Assembly (NCBI RefSeq): GCF_005239225.2
Contig: NC_133284.1
Location: forward strand, 53,513,416-53,577,415
Length of the DNA: 64,000 bases
Source: Populus alba
Lineage: Eukaryota > Streptophyta > Magnoliopsida > Malpighiales > Salicaceae
Reading direction: 5' to 3'
The notes under the pieces were generated by a model. The model was given only the letters and a program-made list of their open reading frames with translations. It made no database searches and was not told where the DNA came from. The position numbers and the translations under genes were made by a program. Below are positions 47,320-56,718 of the stretch, in pieces; within the stretch, counting starts at the first letter, position 1; each line of letters opens with the position of its first letter.

Positions 47320-48170
47320 TGGTTGACTTGAAACTCTGTCTCTACAACAATGCCTTTCAACCAGAACTATGATCAAACTGTTTATAGTTTGGTTAATTGA
47401 AGATTCTAATATGGCGATTCACTTTAACCAGAACTTTGATCTCTAATACCACTCGATTATGAGGTGTGAAAACTTGGTGCTTCCTAATTGTAGGGTTGAA
47501 TTTCTAAGTGTTTCCTAATTATAGGGTTGGCCCAAAATTCCATATCTCAGTGGTTCCCTTAGAACCAAAATATCATGCTATATCTTAGTTAACCTGGAAT
47601 CCCAATATGGTGATTCCTTTTAACTAGAACCAAAATTCCTATAAATAACTTAATTAACCTAAAATCTCAATCTAGCAATTCCCTTTAATAAGAACCAAAA
47701 TCTCTATCTATAGCTTGATTAACCTGAAATCAAAATTTGATGATTTCCTTTAACTAGAACCAAAATCTCTTTAAATAGATAGGTTAACTTGAAATTCTAA
47801 TATGGTAATTCACTTTAATTATAACCAAAATCTATGTCTACAACTCAGTTAACCCGAAATCCCATAGTAATGATTCCTTTTAACCATACTCGAAATTTTT
47901 GTTAATGGTTCAGTTAACTTGAAATCCCAATCTAATGATGCCCTTAACCAGAACTAAATTTTTGCCTTTAACTTGATGAACCTCAAATCCCAATCTGACA
48001 ATTTTCTTTAACCATAACTGAATTTTTTTCTCTAACTCAGTCAACTTGAGATACCAATCTAATGATCCCCTTTAACTAGAATCAAAATCTTTGTTTTCAG
48101 CTTAATTGTCCTAAAAACCCTGGATCTTAGCGATCCCCTTTAGCTAAAGCTTTCTAAAGACTCTTTCTCT
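47320..48170. repeat. ~65-bp degenerate tandem repeat array
   Basis: The unit is roughly GTTAACCTGAAATCCCAATC, then TGATTCCCTTTAACCAGAAC, CAAAATCT and a short linker. Its AACCTGAAAT anchor occurs at 47591, 47655, 47721, 47785, 47851, 47915, 47979, 48043 and ~48108, giving spacings of 64-66 bp. More diverged copies appear at ~47325 and ~47395. It begins about 115 bp outside the LTR edge at 47204 and has no open frame. Confidence 0.85.
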
Positions 48171-49372
48171 ATCAATCTTTTGACTCATATAAGTTTGATT
48201 TCAAGAATTTTTCCTATAAAATAAAACGGGGTGCAATGTTTTAGGGTTAAATGCATGTACCCTTACCTGATTTGGAAACATATATCCCACTTTTTCTTTG
48301 GTGTGTGTGAACTCCTATTTTGATGTGAGCTCATTCACTTCAATTTTATATGTTTAAGCTAGGATCTGTTTCTTGTGCTACCTTTTTTACCTATCTCACT
48401 TTTAGGAAGAAGTCTCCAATTTTTGTTTCTTATGGGGCCCTTTCTTACTCCATGGAATATGTAATTTGATATTGCTTTCTATCATACTTATGTCAATGCT
48501 TTTTGGTTTTTGTTTTAGCACATAAACCTTTTTCAAGAAGAAAATCTTTGAAAGACTTGGTTTCATTCATGAAAACTAAAACTTTCAAAGTATGCATAAA
48601 AAAAAAATTCTTTAAGCAATTCCCTTTAGAGTTTTATCAATCTTTAGGTCAAGCTTTTACCAGAGGTGACCTTCTATTTTAGTTCTTAAAAAAATTTCAA
48701 GTATTTACTTGAAAATCTGTATAGAATCAAGGTTTTACTTCATGTTAGAATTTACGCTTTTCTTGCTTGAATAAAAGCAGATGGTTGCTCATTTATCATG
48801 TCATGTGAACAATAAGATCGTCGTTTATCAACCCATATTGTGTGTGCTTGATTAGAAAGGATTTATAAAGGCACGCAATGTAGGCCATGACTTTGGGTTA
48901 TGAAAGAAATGGATGCTTTTGAGGCTCAATATATATCTGAGGGTTTTAAGGACTTAGAATCACTGTTCTTTTATCTCTTTTCTCTTGTGAAGTCATTTCA
49001 TGGACTTTGTTCGGATATACTCTCTTTTTTAATGAAGAGCGTTGCTTTAGGATATTTGCCTCAATCTTAGAGCGTCATCAAACCATCATATTCTTTTTCT
49101 GATCTTCCTTTCTTTTACCTCTTCATTTTCTTCCCTTTTTTTAATTATTACTTTTGCTTCCTCTTTCTTGTCCTTCCCCTTTTTATGATAATGCCCTCTA
49201 GTTTTGGGTTCTAATTTTCATAGATCCATGTGTACATTTCGACAGGTTGCTCATATTTTCTTTTTACCCCAGGTGTAGGGTGTGATTCTAATTAAGATTT
49301 TTATGAAGAAAAACTTATTTAAGCTCTCTAGATCTTAATTATAGAGCAAACCTTTATTTATTAATTACTAAA
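48171..49372. other. Spacer between the tandem array and the flavin oxidase gene
   Basis: AT-rich sequence without a conserved open frame. It may be residual retrotransposon interior, but no protein domain is recognisable. Confidence 0.4.
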
Positions 49373-49563
49373 GACACAACTCAATACATCATACAAAGTG
49401 GAATTCTATTCATGTCTAATCCTACACGAAGAAGACCACCAAGACACAACTCAATATATACAAAGTGGAAGTCTAATCCTAGCTACATGAAGAAGACCAC
49501 CAAGACACCACTCAATATAAACAAAGTGGAAGTCTAATCCTAGCTACATGAAGAAGACCACCA
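49373..49563. repeat. Three-copy 61-71 bp minisatellite just 3' of the oxidase gene
   Basis: Units beginning GACACAACTCAATA or GACACCACTCAATA lie at 49373, 49443 and 49504. They share ACAAAGTGGAAGTCTAATCC and CATGAAGAAGACCACC. The last two are nearly identical. It ends 64 bp from the stop codon of the minus-strand gene, so it probably lies in its 3' UTR. Confidence 0.88.
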
Positions 49564-49626
49564 TATCTTTTATTATCTTTCATTATTTTTTCGTCGATCA
49601 ATATATATAATATTTCTGATAAACTA

Positions 49627-51222
49627 TCACCAAGGTGTGAGAGGAGGGATGCTTTGTTCATTTCTAAAGAAATTAGCCGGATCAACTTTGGTCTTCACAT
49701 GCACCAACCGGTCAAAGTTGTTCTTGAAATATTTGGTACCCCAAACTCTTGCTTGTTTGTAACTTGTGTTGCCTAGGTTGTTCATTCCCACGTCAAGATC
49801 TCTGTAATCGATATATGCTTGTCGTGGATTTTTCGTAACATAAGGAGTCATATAGCTGTAAAGTTTTCTGATCCAGCTAGCCGTCTTTTGTTCCCAAACG
49901 ACTGCATAATGAATTTGGAATAGAATTCCAGCTCTATGTGGAAATGGAATGCTGGTCTCGGAAATTTCGTCCATCTTGCCCCCATAGGCTGTGAATTGCA
50001 ATTGAGCTGCTTCGGCATCCAGTTGGTTAAGCCTATCCCATATTCCTTCCAAAGCGATTTCAGGTATAGGCTCTGTCACAAAGTCTGTTTTTGCCTTGAA
50101 AGATATTGTGGATCCTGGACTCCTATCAAGCAAAACATCCAAGGATGTATTGCGTGGAAATGACGCGAAGTAGACAGTAGACTCGATCCAACTCATCTCG
50201 ATGCAGTCTTCTTTAACCAAACCGAGCTGGGGAAAGCTCTGTTGCATCATTGATAGGAGTCTATCGACTCCACCAAGAAACAAGGAAGTGTATGCAGCGA
50301 GTATTGTTGTCTTTCCTTCCTGAGAAGTGTTAACTCTCGAAAGGAAAATTCTGGAAAATAGATCTTCGTCAAACTTTCGTATTGCGGACTGCCACTGATG
50401 AACGAGTTTTGTTGCATTTTGTTCCAAAGTTCTAGTGACATTGAACACTGTCACAGTTGGTGGAACTGTGACCAATTCCAGTTTCCACGCAACAACAACT
50501 CCAAAGGTGTTGCCTCCACCCCCTCGAATGGCCCAAAACAGATCTTCTCCCATGGATGCTCGGTCAAGGATTCTACCTTTAACATCGATTAATTTGGCAT
50601 CAATAATGTGGTCTGCAGCAAGGCCATATTTACGCATCATCATCCCATGTCCTCCTCCACTGATGTGCCCACCGGATCCCACAGTTGGGCAAACACCTGC
50701 TGGGAAGGCAAGAGTTCTACTTTTCTCAGCGATTCTGTAGTAAACTTCTCCTAGTGTAGCACCAGCTTGAGCCCATGCAATTTTGTTTCCTACATCAACT
50801 GTAACTGTTCGCATATTGATCAGATCAATAATCACAAAGGGTAGAACCGAAACATAAGAGAGGCCCTCATAGTCATGGCCACCACTTCGGACTCTAATTT
50901 GCAGGCCATGTTTCTGGGAACAAGCAATGACAGCTTGAATGTGGGCTTCATTTAGAACTGTAACAATAACTAGTGGTTTCGGGGTGGCACTTGTGTTGAA
51001 CCTGCCGTTTCGTATAGAAAACTGCAAGACAGACGAATATGAGGAGTTGATTGGGGTGTAAATGACCTTAGAAATGGCGTTAGAGTTTTGATAAAGAAGG
51101 CATTGAAGAAAATCCTCATGGCGATCAGCTGAAGCTACCCATGAGAATGAAAACAGAAAGAGAAACAGGAATGGGAACATTGAAGAGCTTAGAGAGTTCA
51201 TGATTCTTAATGTTTGGGGCAT
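49627..51222 (-). CDS. Berberine-bridge-enzyme-like FAD-linked oxidase
   Basis: Secreted flavoprotein family that oxidises alcohols, monolignols, oligosaccharides or alkaloid precursors. The substrate cannot be told from sequence. It is a single-exon gene of 531 aa, the usual length. A hydrophobic signal peptide (MFPFLFLFLFSFSWVASA) precedes the mature start ~residue 33. The FAD domain has both covalent flavin attachment residues: His116 in RVRSGGHDYEG and Cys178 in PAGVCPTVGSGGH, 62 residues apart as in bicovalent members. Later motifs are EDLFWAIRGGGGNTFG, QLQFTAYGGKM, the family signature YRDLDVG and NFFRNEQSIPP. Several Asn-X-Ser/Thr sites (NSS, NTS, NVT, NAT) fit secretion. Met1 and Met8 are both possible starts. 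The TATA box at ~51247-51256 lies so close that Met8 (51201) is the better choice, giving 524 aa. Confidence 0.92.
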   Translation of the reverse strand: MPQTLRIMNSLSSSMFPFLFLFLFSFSWVASADRHEDFLQCLLYQNSNAISKVIYTPINSSYSSVLQFSIRNGRFNTSATPKPLVIVTVLNEAHIQAVIACSQKHGLQIRVRSGGHDYEGLSYVSVLPFVIIDLINMRTVTVDVGNKIAWAQAGATLGEVYYRIAEKSRTLAFPAGVCPTVGSGGHISGGGHGMMMRKYGLAADHIIDAKLIDVKGRILDRASMGEDLFWAIRGGGGNTFGVVVAWKLELVTVPPTVTVFNVTRTLEQNATKLVHQWQSAIRKFDEDLFSRIFLSRVNTSQEGKTTILAAYTSLFLGGVDRLLSMMQQSFPQLGLVKEDCIEMSWIESTVYFASFPRNTSLDVLLDRSPGSTISFKAKTDFVTEPIPEIALEGIWDRLNQLDAEAAQLQFTAYGGKMDEISETSIPFPHRAGILFQIHYAVVWEQKTASWIRKLYSYMTPYVTKNPRQAYIDYRDLDVGMNNLGNTSYKQARVWGTKYFKNNFDRLVHVKTKVDPANFFRNEQSIPPLTPW

Positions 51223-51242
51223 ATAGAAAGATGCATGAGACC

Positions 51243-51258
51243 CCCTTATTTATATAGT
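51243..51258 (-). promoter_or_regulatory. TATA box of the flavin oxidase gene
   Basis: The minus strand reads CTATATAAATAAGG about 25-35 bp before the first possible ATG, so transcription would start close to 51220. Confidence 0.6.
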
Positions 51259-51645
51259 TCTGAAGGGTGCTTGTTTATGAAGATTTTGTGCCGTATTAAT
51301 CTAGAAGATGATGAGAAGTTAACCATGATCTGGAATTACAGCTGAGGAACATCGAAAAATGGAAACGTGAAAATTTCCAAACAAGGATCGTGGCCAACTT
51401 GTTCACAAGACACGTTTGACAATTTATGGTAGCATTTCTTGGTGAGTGAGCTTTCTTCTTATTTTCTTGTTCTATTACATGGGCATTGACAATCCAGCCA
51501 TTGAATTTATTCAGACGATTGAAATAATAATCACATCAAAGGATTAATAGACTGAGTATTCTCGCTATCAGTATCTTGAATCGACGATAAGCTAAACTTG
51601 TTACGTAATTACTCCTACTGATGATGACCCTATGGTCATAATTGC

Positions 51646-51757
51646 ACGGAAATTTGAATGTTTTCTCTTTACAATATTCCTATAAACCACCGATGGGATT
51701 TTCCTTCAAAATAATCCAACTGGTAATTTTCAAATTCAAAACGTGCAAGATAAACCA
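51646..51757 (+). repeat. ~110-bp dispersed repeat, copy 1
   Basis: ACGGAAATTTGAATG through CCTATAAACCACCGATGGG, AATCCAACTGGTAATTTTCA and AAACGTGCAAGATAAACC is repeated at 52337-52446 with a few differences. It lies upstream of the intact oxidase gene. Confidence 0.85.
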
Positions 51758-52144
51758 TAGGGCTAGACGATGGAGAACAAAATCAAATAACTTATTCCAA
51801 TTTGGTTTCTGATCCTCGAAAACCAAATCATTCTTAACATTCCAAATCCCCCATAAAATACCATAGGATAATTTGGTTTCTTATGCTGAAATTTGTCTTT
51901 AACCATTATACTCCACTATATAGCACAACTTGATCTATGCTTTTCGGGATACACTAACTAATATATGCTAGGATTTGTGTTAATACTTTGAATGTCATCT
52001 TGAAATTTTATAGTATATATACTAGAGATTAGTTCTAGATGATAGTTGAATTGTTTCCCTACTCTAGAAAGAGGCACATTGTTCAGAAAACTAGGCACTT
52101 GTACTCAATGCTATAAATGAGAGGGACAAAAGATTATAACAGAG

Positions 52145-52336
52145 ATGAATTCCTTAATTCCTTCAATTTAGCAAATTTTGGCCATTATTCTGCTTTCTTT
52201 CTCATGGGCAACTTCAGCTCATACTCATGAATATTTTCTTCAATGCCTTTCGGATTATAACGAAAACGCCAATTCCATTTCTAAGGTAATTTACACCCCA
52301 ACAAACTCCTCAAATCCATCTATCCTGCAGTTTTCT
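52145..52336 (+). pseudogene. 5' fragment of a berberine-bridge-enzyme-like gene
   Basis: ATG at 52145 starts MNSLIPSI, then TAG at codon 9, then readable homology to residues ~18-70 of the intact gene: LLSFSWATSAHTHEYFLQCL and SISKVIYTPTNSSNPS. Homology ends at ACGG (52337), exactly where copy 2 of the ~110-bp repeat begins. A TATA-like CTATAAATGAG lies near 52110, so the promoter may have come along. It is in the opposite orientation to the intact gene. Not functional. Confidence 0.88.
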
Positions 52337-52446
52337 ACGGAATTTTGAATGTTTTATCATTACAATGATCCTATAAACCACCGATGGTTTTCCTTCAAAA
52401 TGATCCAACTGGTAATTTTCAAATTTAAAACGTGCAAGATAAACCC
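52337..52446 (+). repeat. ~110-bp dispersed repeat, copy 2
   Basis: Second copy of 51646-51757. It directly truncates the oxidase pseudogene fragment at its left edge. Confidence 0.85.
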
Positions 52447-52537
52447 AGTTGAGATCGATGAGTTAATAAATAAATTTCATTGCAACCGATTAGCTACTAT
52501 TAATTATAGATGAAAGGATTGGACTCGTGGATAATCT

Positions 52538-52832
52538 CTATTAAATAACCAATTTAATCTAAAACCTTATATTATTTGATAAGTTCTCAAGATATAATTT
52601 ATATTATTTTTAATATATTATTTTAATAAAAACCTTTCAGGCTTGAAACTTACAAAGACCCATACTATTTTATGCTTCATTTTAATTTATTAAATAGTTA
52701 TGAATAATAAGATTCGAATTTGTAACTGCTTAGTTATTAAGACTCTGATATCATGTCGAAAAACCAATTCAATCTAAAAGCTTAAACTTTTAGGTGAGTT
52801 TTTGAGATATAATTTATGTTATTTTCTAATAA
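52538..52832 (-). mobile_element. Diverged TRIM copy on the minus strand
   Basis: Two direct repeats built on AACCAATT.AATCTAAAA and AGATATAATTTAT.TTATTTT lie at ~52543-52605 and ~52754-52832. The right one abuts GACTCTGATATCATG, whose complement CATGATATCAGAGTC is a tRNA-iMet-type primer site. An AGGCTTGAAACTTACA phrase in the middle is the complement of the internal TRIM phrase. It is older and more diverged than the intron copy. Confidence 0.65.
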
Positions 52833-52912
52833 TTTCAATATAAGATACATATAATTTGGTCCAATTTGAGTTTTACCTTAATTCTTGTAAAGAAACGTAT
52901 GAAAATCAGGAT

Positions 52913-53061
52913 TCATTGAACACTACTGCGTATAGAAATGTATCATTCCTCAAAGTCTAAGGCAAACAATCATTGAACACTACTAGAAGTATATCATTTG
53001 TCAAAGTCTAAGGCAAACAATCATTGAACACTACTGCCTATAGAAGTATATCATTTCTCAA
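52913..53061. repeat. Three-copy 51-58 bp minisatellite
   Basis: CATTGAACACTACT starts at 52913, 52971 and 53022, followed each time by AGAA.T.TATCATT..TCAAAGT. The second unit lacks ~7 bp (GC.TATAG-like). Confidence 0.85.
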
Positions 53062-54980
53062 AGTTTTTATATGGTCCAAATTTACGTTCCCGTAGATCCA
53101 TCCCAAAAACAGGAGAAAACTTTGAATCTTGAATTCTTCAAGCATGTTTTATTTTTTATTAATATATAAAAAATTTTGTCATCCGATTTACAAATTCTGG
53201 ATGTTAGGTTAATCAACAAAATCTTGATATGAATCCATGGAGAAACGAATTTAAAATTAATTCTTCCTGGAGCGCACAGAGAAAAATGCAGGAATGAAAT
53301 CATTTGTTACATGAGAAATTTTAGCTTAAAGCCATTTATACACTTTGTTGTGGTATCTTATGGTTTATTTGAATTACTTGTAACAAATTAGTTACTAGTT
53401 TTTGATGCTACTAATCCTGTTTAAGATAAAGTTTATAATTTAGCTTTTCATTATTTAGTTTAATGGTTTTGAGTTAGATTTCAGAATTTTATTTATATAG
53501 ATATTGGATCTAGCTAGATGTTCAAATTATGTGATGAGGTAATCTAATGCTTAAGATTAACATTTTTTTTGTTGTTTCTTTACTTTTTTCACTATAAGTT
53601 TTTCTTTTAGTCACTTTACCATTTTCTTAATGGCACTCACTAAATCTTATTAATATTCTCATTTGATTACTAAAAAAAACTACATGACATATTGATAATA
53701 TAAATTTTGAAAAGTAAAACCCTAATTTTTCAATCCATTTATGTAGCACCAACAAACAATAAAATCCTATATATCTTTGAATATATGGCACAAACAAATT
53801 AAAAAGTTGCTACACACCCACCAGTCAAATTAAATTAATTTTTTTTTTCTCATCATCCACTTCTAATTCAACATAAAAGGCATTAATTTATTTGATGTAT
53901 GCAACACAATAATTTTATTGTAAGTATACAACTAAATCCTAAAACTCTAAATATTAATTAAACAAAATGATTGTTATTGATATTTTTTAGTTGATATTTT
54001 AGCCAAACCTAACAGATAATCATAAACTAGTTATGATATTTATTTTGTGTTTTTTTTTAAAATATGATAAAAATAATTTTATCTCTTTTTAGAAAATATG
54101 CATGAATTGTTTTTAGAATTTAGCCGCATGCATGAAAACAAAACACATTTATGTTTTTGAAATGAAAGTTTATTTTTCAATTTTTGGATTTTTTTTTTAT
54201 TTTTGTGTTTTTTAAGGCTTTGGATAAAACCATGTATTTTTAATATCGGGTCCGTATCTTAAGTGTAAGTCTATAGTCTGATATCATGTAAAATTATTAG
54301 AAAAACATGAGAGGGACTTATAAGTACTTTTAAAATGCCCTTTGAAACATTTAATTTTTTTTTAAAAATAGTTTTTTAATATTTTAATATTATTATATTA
54401 TTTATTTAATATATTGGGATGGGCTAAAACAAGTCTAGCTCGACTCGAAGGCCTAACATCTCTTTTTTTAATGTTAGGTTAGGTCTAGAGCCCAATCCCA
54501 ATCCAATCGGGTTGGGCCAACAGAAGACCCAACATCTCTCTTTTGTTTGCTTTGGTTTGGACCTAACCCAACCATCTGAGGTAGGCCGAAACGGATCCAA
54601 CTCAGGCTCACATGGTCACTGACCTAGCCTAATGACCATGTTAATTATTTGGCCATTGCATGCAATGGACATCGAGGGGGTTTCAAGAAGAAAAGGAAGA
54701 ATAAGGCTTGCTTGGGTGAAGGAGAAGAGCTGGTGGTGGTGTTCCTAGTGGTGTAAGGAAGTCCAGTGCGTAGCTAGTGGTGGCGATGGTTGTGAAGGCA
54801 CGGTAGGGGGAGAGAGAGAAGGTTGATAGAGAGAGGATAAAAAAACTAGGGAAAAGAGCTGATTCTTTCCCAATTTTTGAGTGAAAGAGAGACATTTTAT
54901 CTTTGAGACAAATCTTCGTCCTTGATTCAAATAGGAAGGATCTTAATTGTTGGCTCAAAGGTGCAATCATGGACTATGAA
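53062..54980. other. AT-rich spacer
   Basis: Mostly AT-rich. About 54420-54660 is rich in GACCTAACCCAACC-like phrases of the type seen in degenerate plant repeats. The minus-strand frame at 54683-54970 is Ser/Pro-rich without recognisable domains and sits downstream of the copia gag fragment; I do not call it a gene. Confidence 0.4.
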
Positions 54981-54989
54981 AATTGGCTG

Positions 54990-55972
54990 CTAAAGGCCTG
55001 TCGAGTTGACTACTTTAGGGTGGTCCCGCGACAACTATAGGGGTAGTTGGCTGGTATGACCTACTCTGGGGCTGTGCTGATACTAGGCAAGATGAGCAGA
55101 GGGTAACAGAGATGGCGTGGGCAGTAGAGGCGGGTTTGCATACATGGATTAAAAGAGTTCTTGTGCAGAAACTCATGAGTAAGGAGATGCTATGAAGGTC
55201 AACATATGACAATGTATCTATCTTGATCACGAGGCTACTTACCAAGTCTTTGAGGTTGAACTCACCATGAAAGCTATGAAAATACATAGAGGTTGAAGTC
55301 TTCAAGGGAGATAGGCCGACTAACAATAGTTAATTCATCAAATAATGACTTTGCTTGCTGCATGTACATATCAATCGATGCATCACCTTGTCAAAGATCA
55401 TGAAAGGACCTATATCGTTGTGTAATATGAGAATTAGATGGAGAGGTGAGAGCTTTCTCAAGAGTGCACCAAACACAGTGAGAGGTCTGACAATCTACCA
55501 CAAGGTGTAGTATATCCATGGAAAGAAAGGAGAGTAACGCACTCAAAATAAGTTGTTCATGTTTCTTCCAACGAAGAAAAGAGGGGTTAATTACAAAAGA
55601 AGAACTGACAGAACTATTAGAAACATGAGAGGGAGGACACGATATTGAGCCATTAACAAAGTAGAAAAGACACTGACCAAGAAGATATGACTTCATCTAC
55701 ATTCTTTAATTGAGATAATTGGTATTCGTAAGCTTCAACGAAACAACTTGCTAAGTGTTGGACAAAGCAACTATAGTTGGAGTTGATGTCCCCATGATAT
55801 GTAGGGGGACGACTGAAATATGGGAAAAAGAACCATTGTTCTACTATGTAAGTGAAGGAGGCTGTTGGTGTGGGAAAGCAGCAACGACAACAACTTATGA
55901 GTTAGCAGCAGTAGAGTCCATTAGGGAGAGGGAGAAAAGAGTTTTGATGTGTTGAGGCTCTCATACTAGGTT
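54990..55972 (-). pseudogene. Ty1/copia gag fragment with leader
   Basis: Minus-strand pieces match copia gag: LLGQCLFYFVNGSISCPPS, LILSALLSFLSMDILHLVVD, SHCVWCTLEKALTSPSNSHI, SRPISLEDFN-like and FHGEFNLKDLVSSLVIK. Several frames are needed, so it is broken. The complement of 55956-55968 (TAGTATGAGAGCC) resembles the tRNA-iMet primer site with two mismatches, placed where a 5' leader should start. No protease or pol follows and no LTR is found on either side. Its gag overlaps in content with that of the element at 56719-60630, so these are two different copia elements. Confidence 0.7.
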
Positions 55973-55980
55973 TAGAAGAA

Positions 55981-56710
55981 GTTGTCATTGTTGATTTTAT
56001 TCGAATGGTTATTATTGATGTTGAGAATAGCAAAGCATGGGTTGATGCTTGGGCAACTTTAGGTGAAGTTTACTATAAAGATTCCGAGAAGAGCAAAACC
56101 CTTGCTTTTCCTGCAGGTGTTTGCCTTACTGTGAGTATTGGGGGACACTTTAATGGAGGAGCTGGATATGGCATGATGATGCGTAAATTTGGCCTTGCTG
56201 CAGATCATATAATTGATGCTCAATTAATTGATGTTGAAGGTAGACTTTATGACTGAGCATCAATGGGAGAAGATTTATTTTGGGCCATTCAAGGTGGTGG
56301 GGGACACCTTTGAGGTTGTTGTTGCATGGAAACTAAACTTGGTTCCAGTTCCACCAACCGTGACTATTTTCAATGTCTTAGGAACCTTGGAACAAAATGT
56401 AACAAAGTTTGTTCATCAGTGGCAGTCCATAGCGAACAAGCTTGATGAAGATATTTTCACAATAACTTTTTTTAAGGAAAGTTGATTCTAGTAAAGAAGG
56501 AAAGACCACAAAACATGCTGCATTCACTACCTTATTTCTTAATGATGTAGATAGGCTTCTTTCATTAATGAAGATGAACTTTCCCGAGCTCTGATTGGTG
56601 AAAGAAGATTGCATTGAAATGAGCTGGATCAAGTCAACTCACTATTTTGCCGGATTCCCGAGCAATTCATCTTTAGATGTTTTGGTTGACAAGACTCCTA
56701 TATATATGAA
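55981..56710 (+). pseudogene. Internal fragment of a berberine-bridge-enzyme-like gene
   Basis: Homology covers about residues 130-370 of the intact gene: WATLGEVYYKDSEKSKTLAF, PAGVCLTVSIGGHFNG (flavin-linking Cys kept), MMMRKFGLAADHIIDAQLID, then TGA near 56254-56256 where the intact gene has Arg (D-R-ASMGED). A one-base frameshift follows near the glycine run at ~56300, then further shifts. Readable homology continues to IEMSWIKS and SSLDVLVD. It ends ~8 bp before a copia LTR at 56719 and starts 8 bp after the primer-like site at 55972. Non-functional. Confidence 0.88.
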
Positions 56711-56718
56711 GACTAACC

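Noticed and set aside
47320..48170. CRISPR-like array
   Set aside because: Units are contiguous and degenerate with no constant-repeat/unique-spacer pattern, and the genome is a plant's; it is a tandem satellite-type repeat.
54683..54970. 95-aa minus-strand frame
   Set aside because: Ser/Pro-rich low-complexity translation without domains beside a copia gag fragment.
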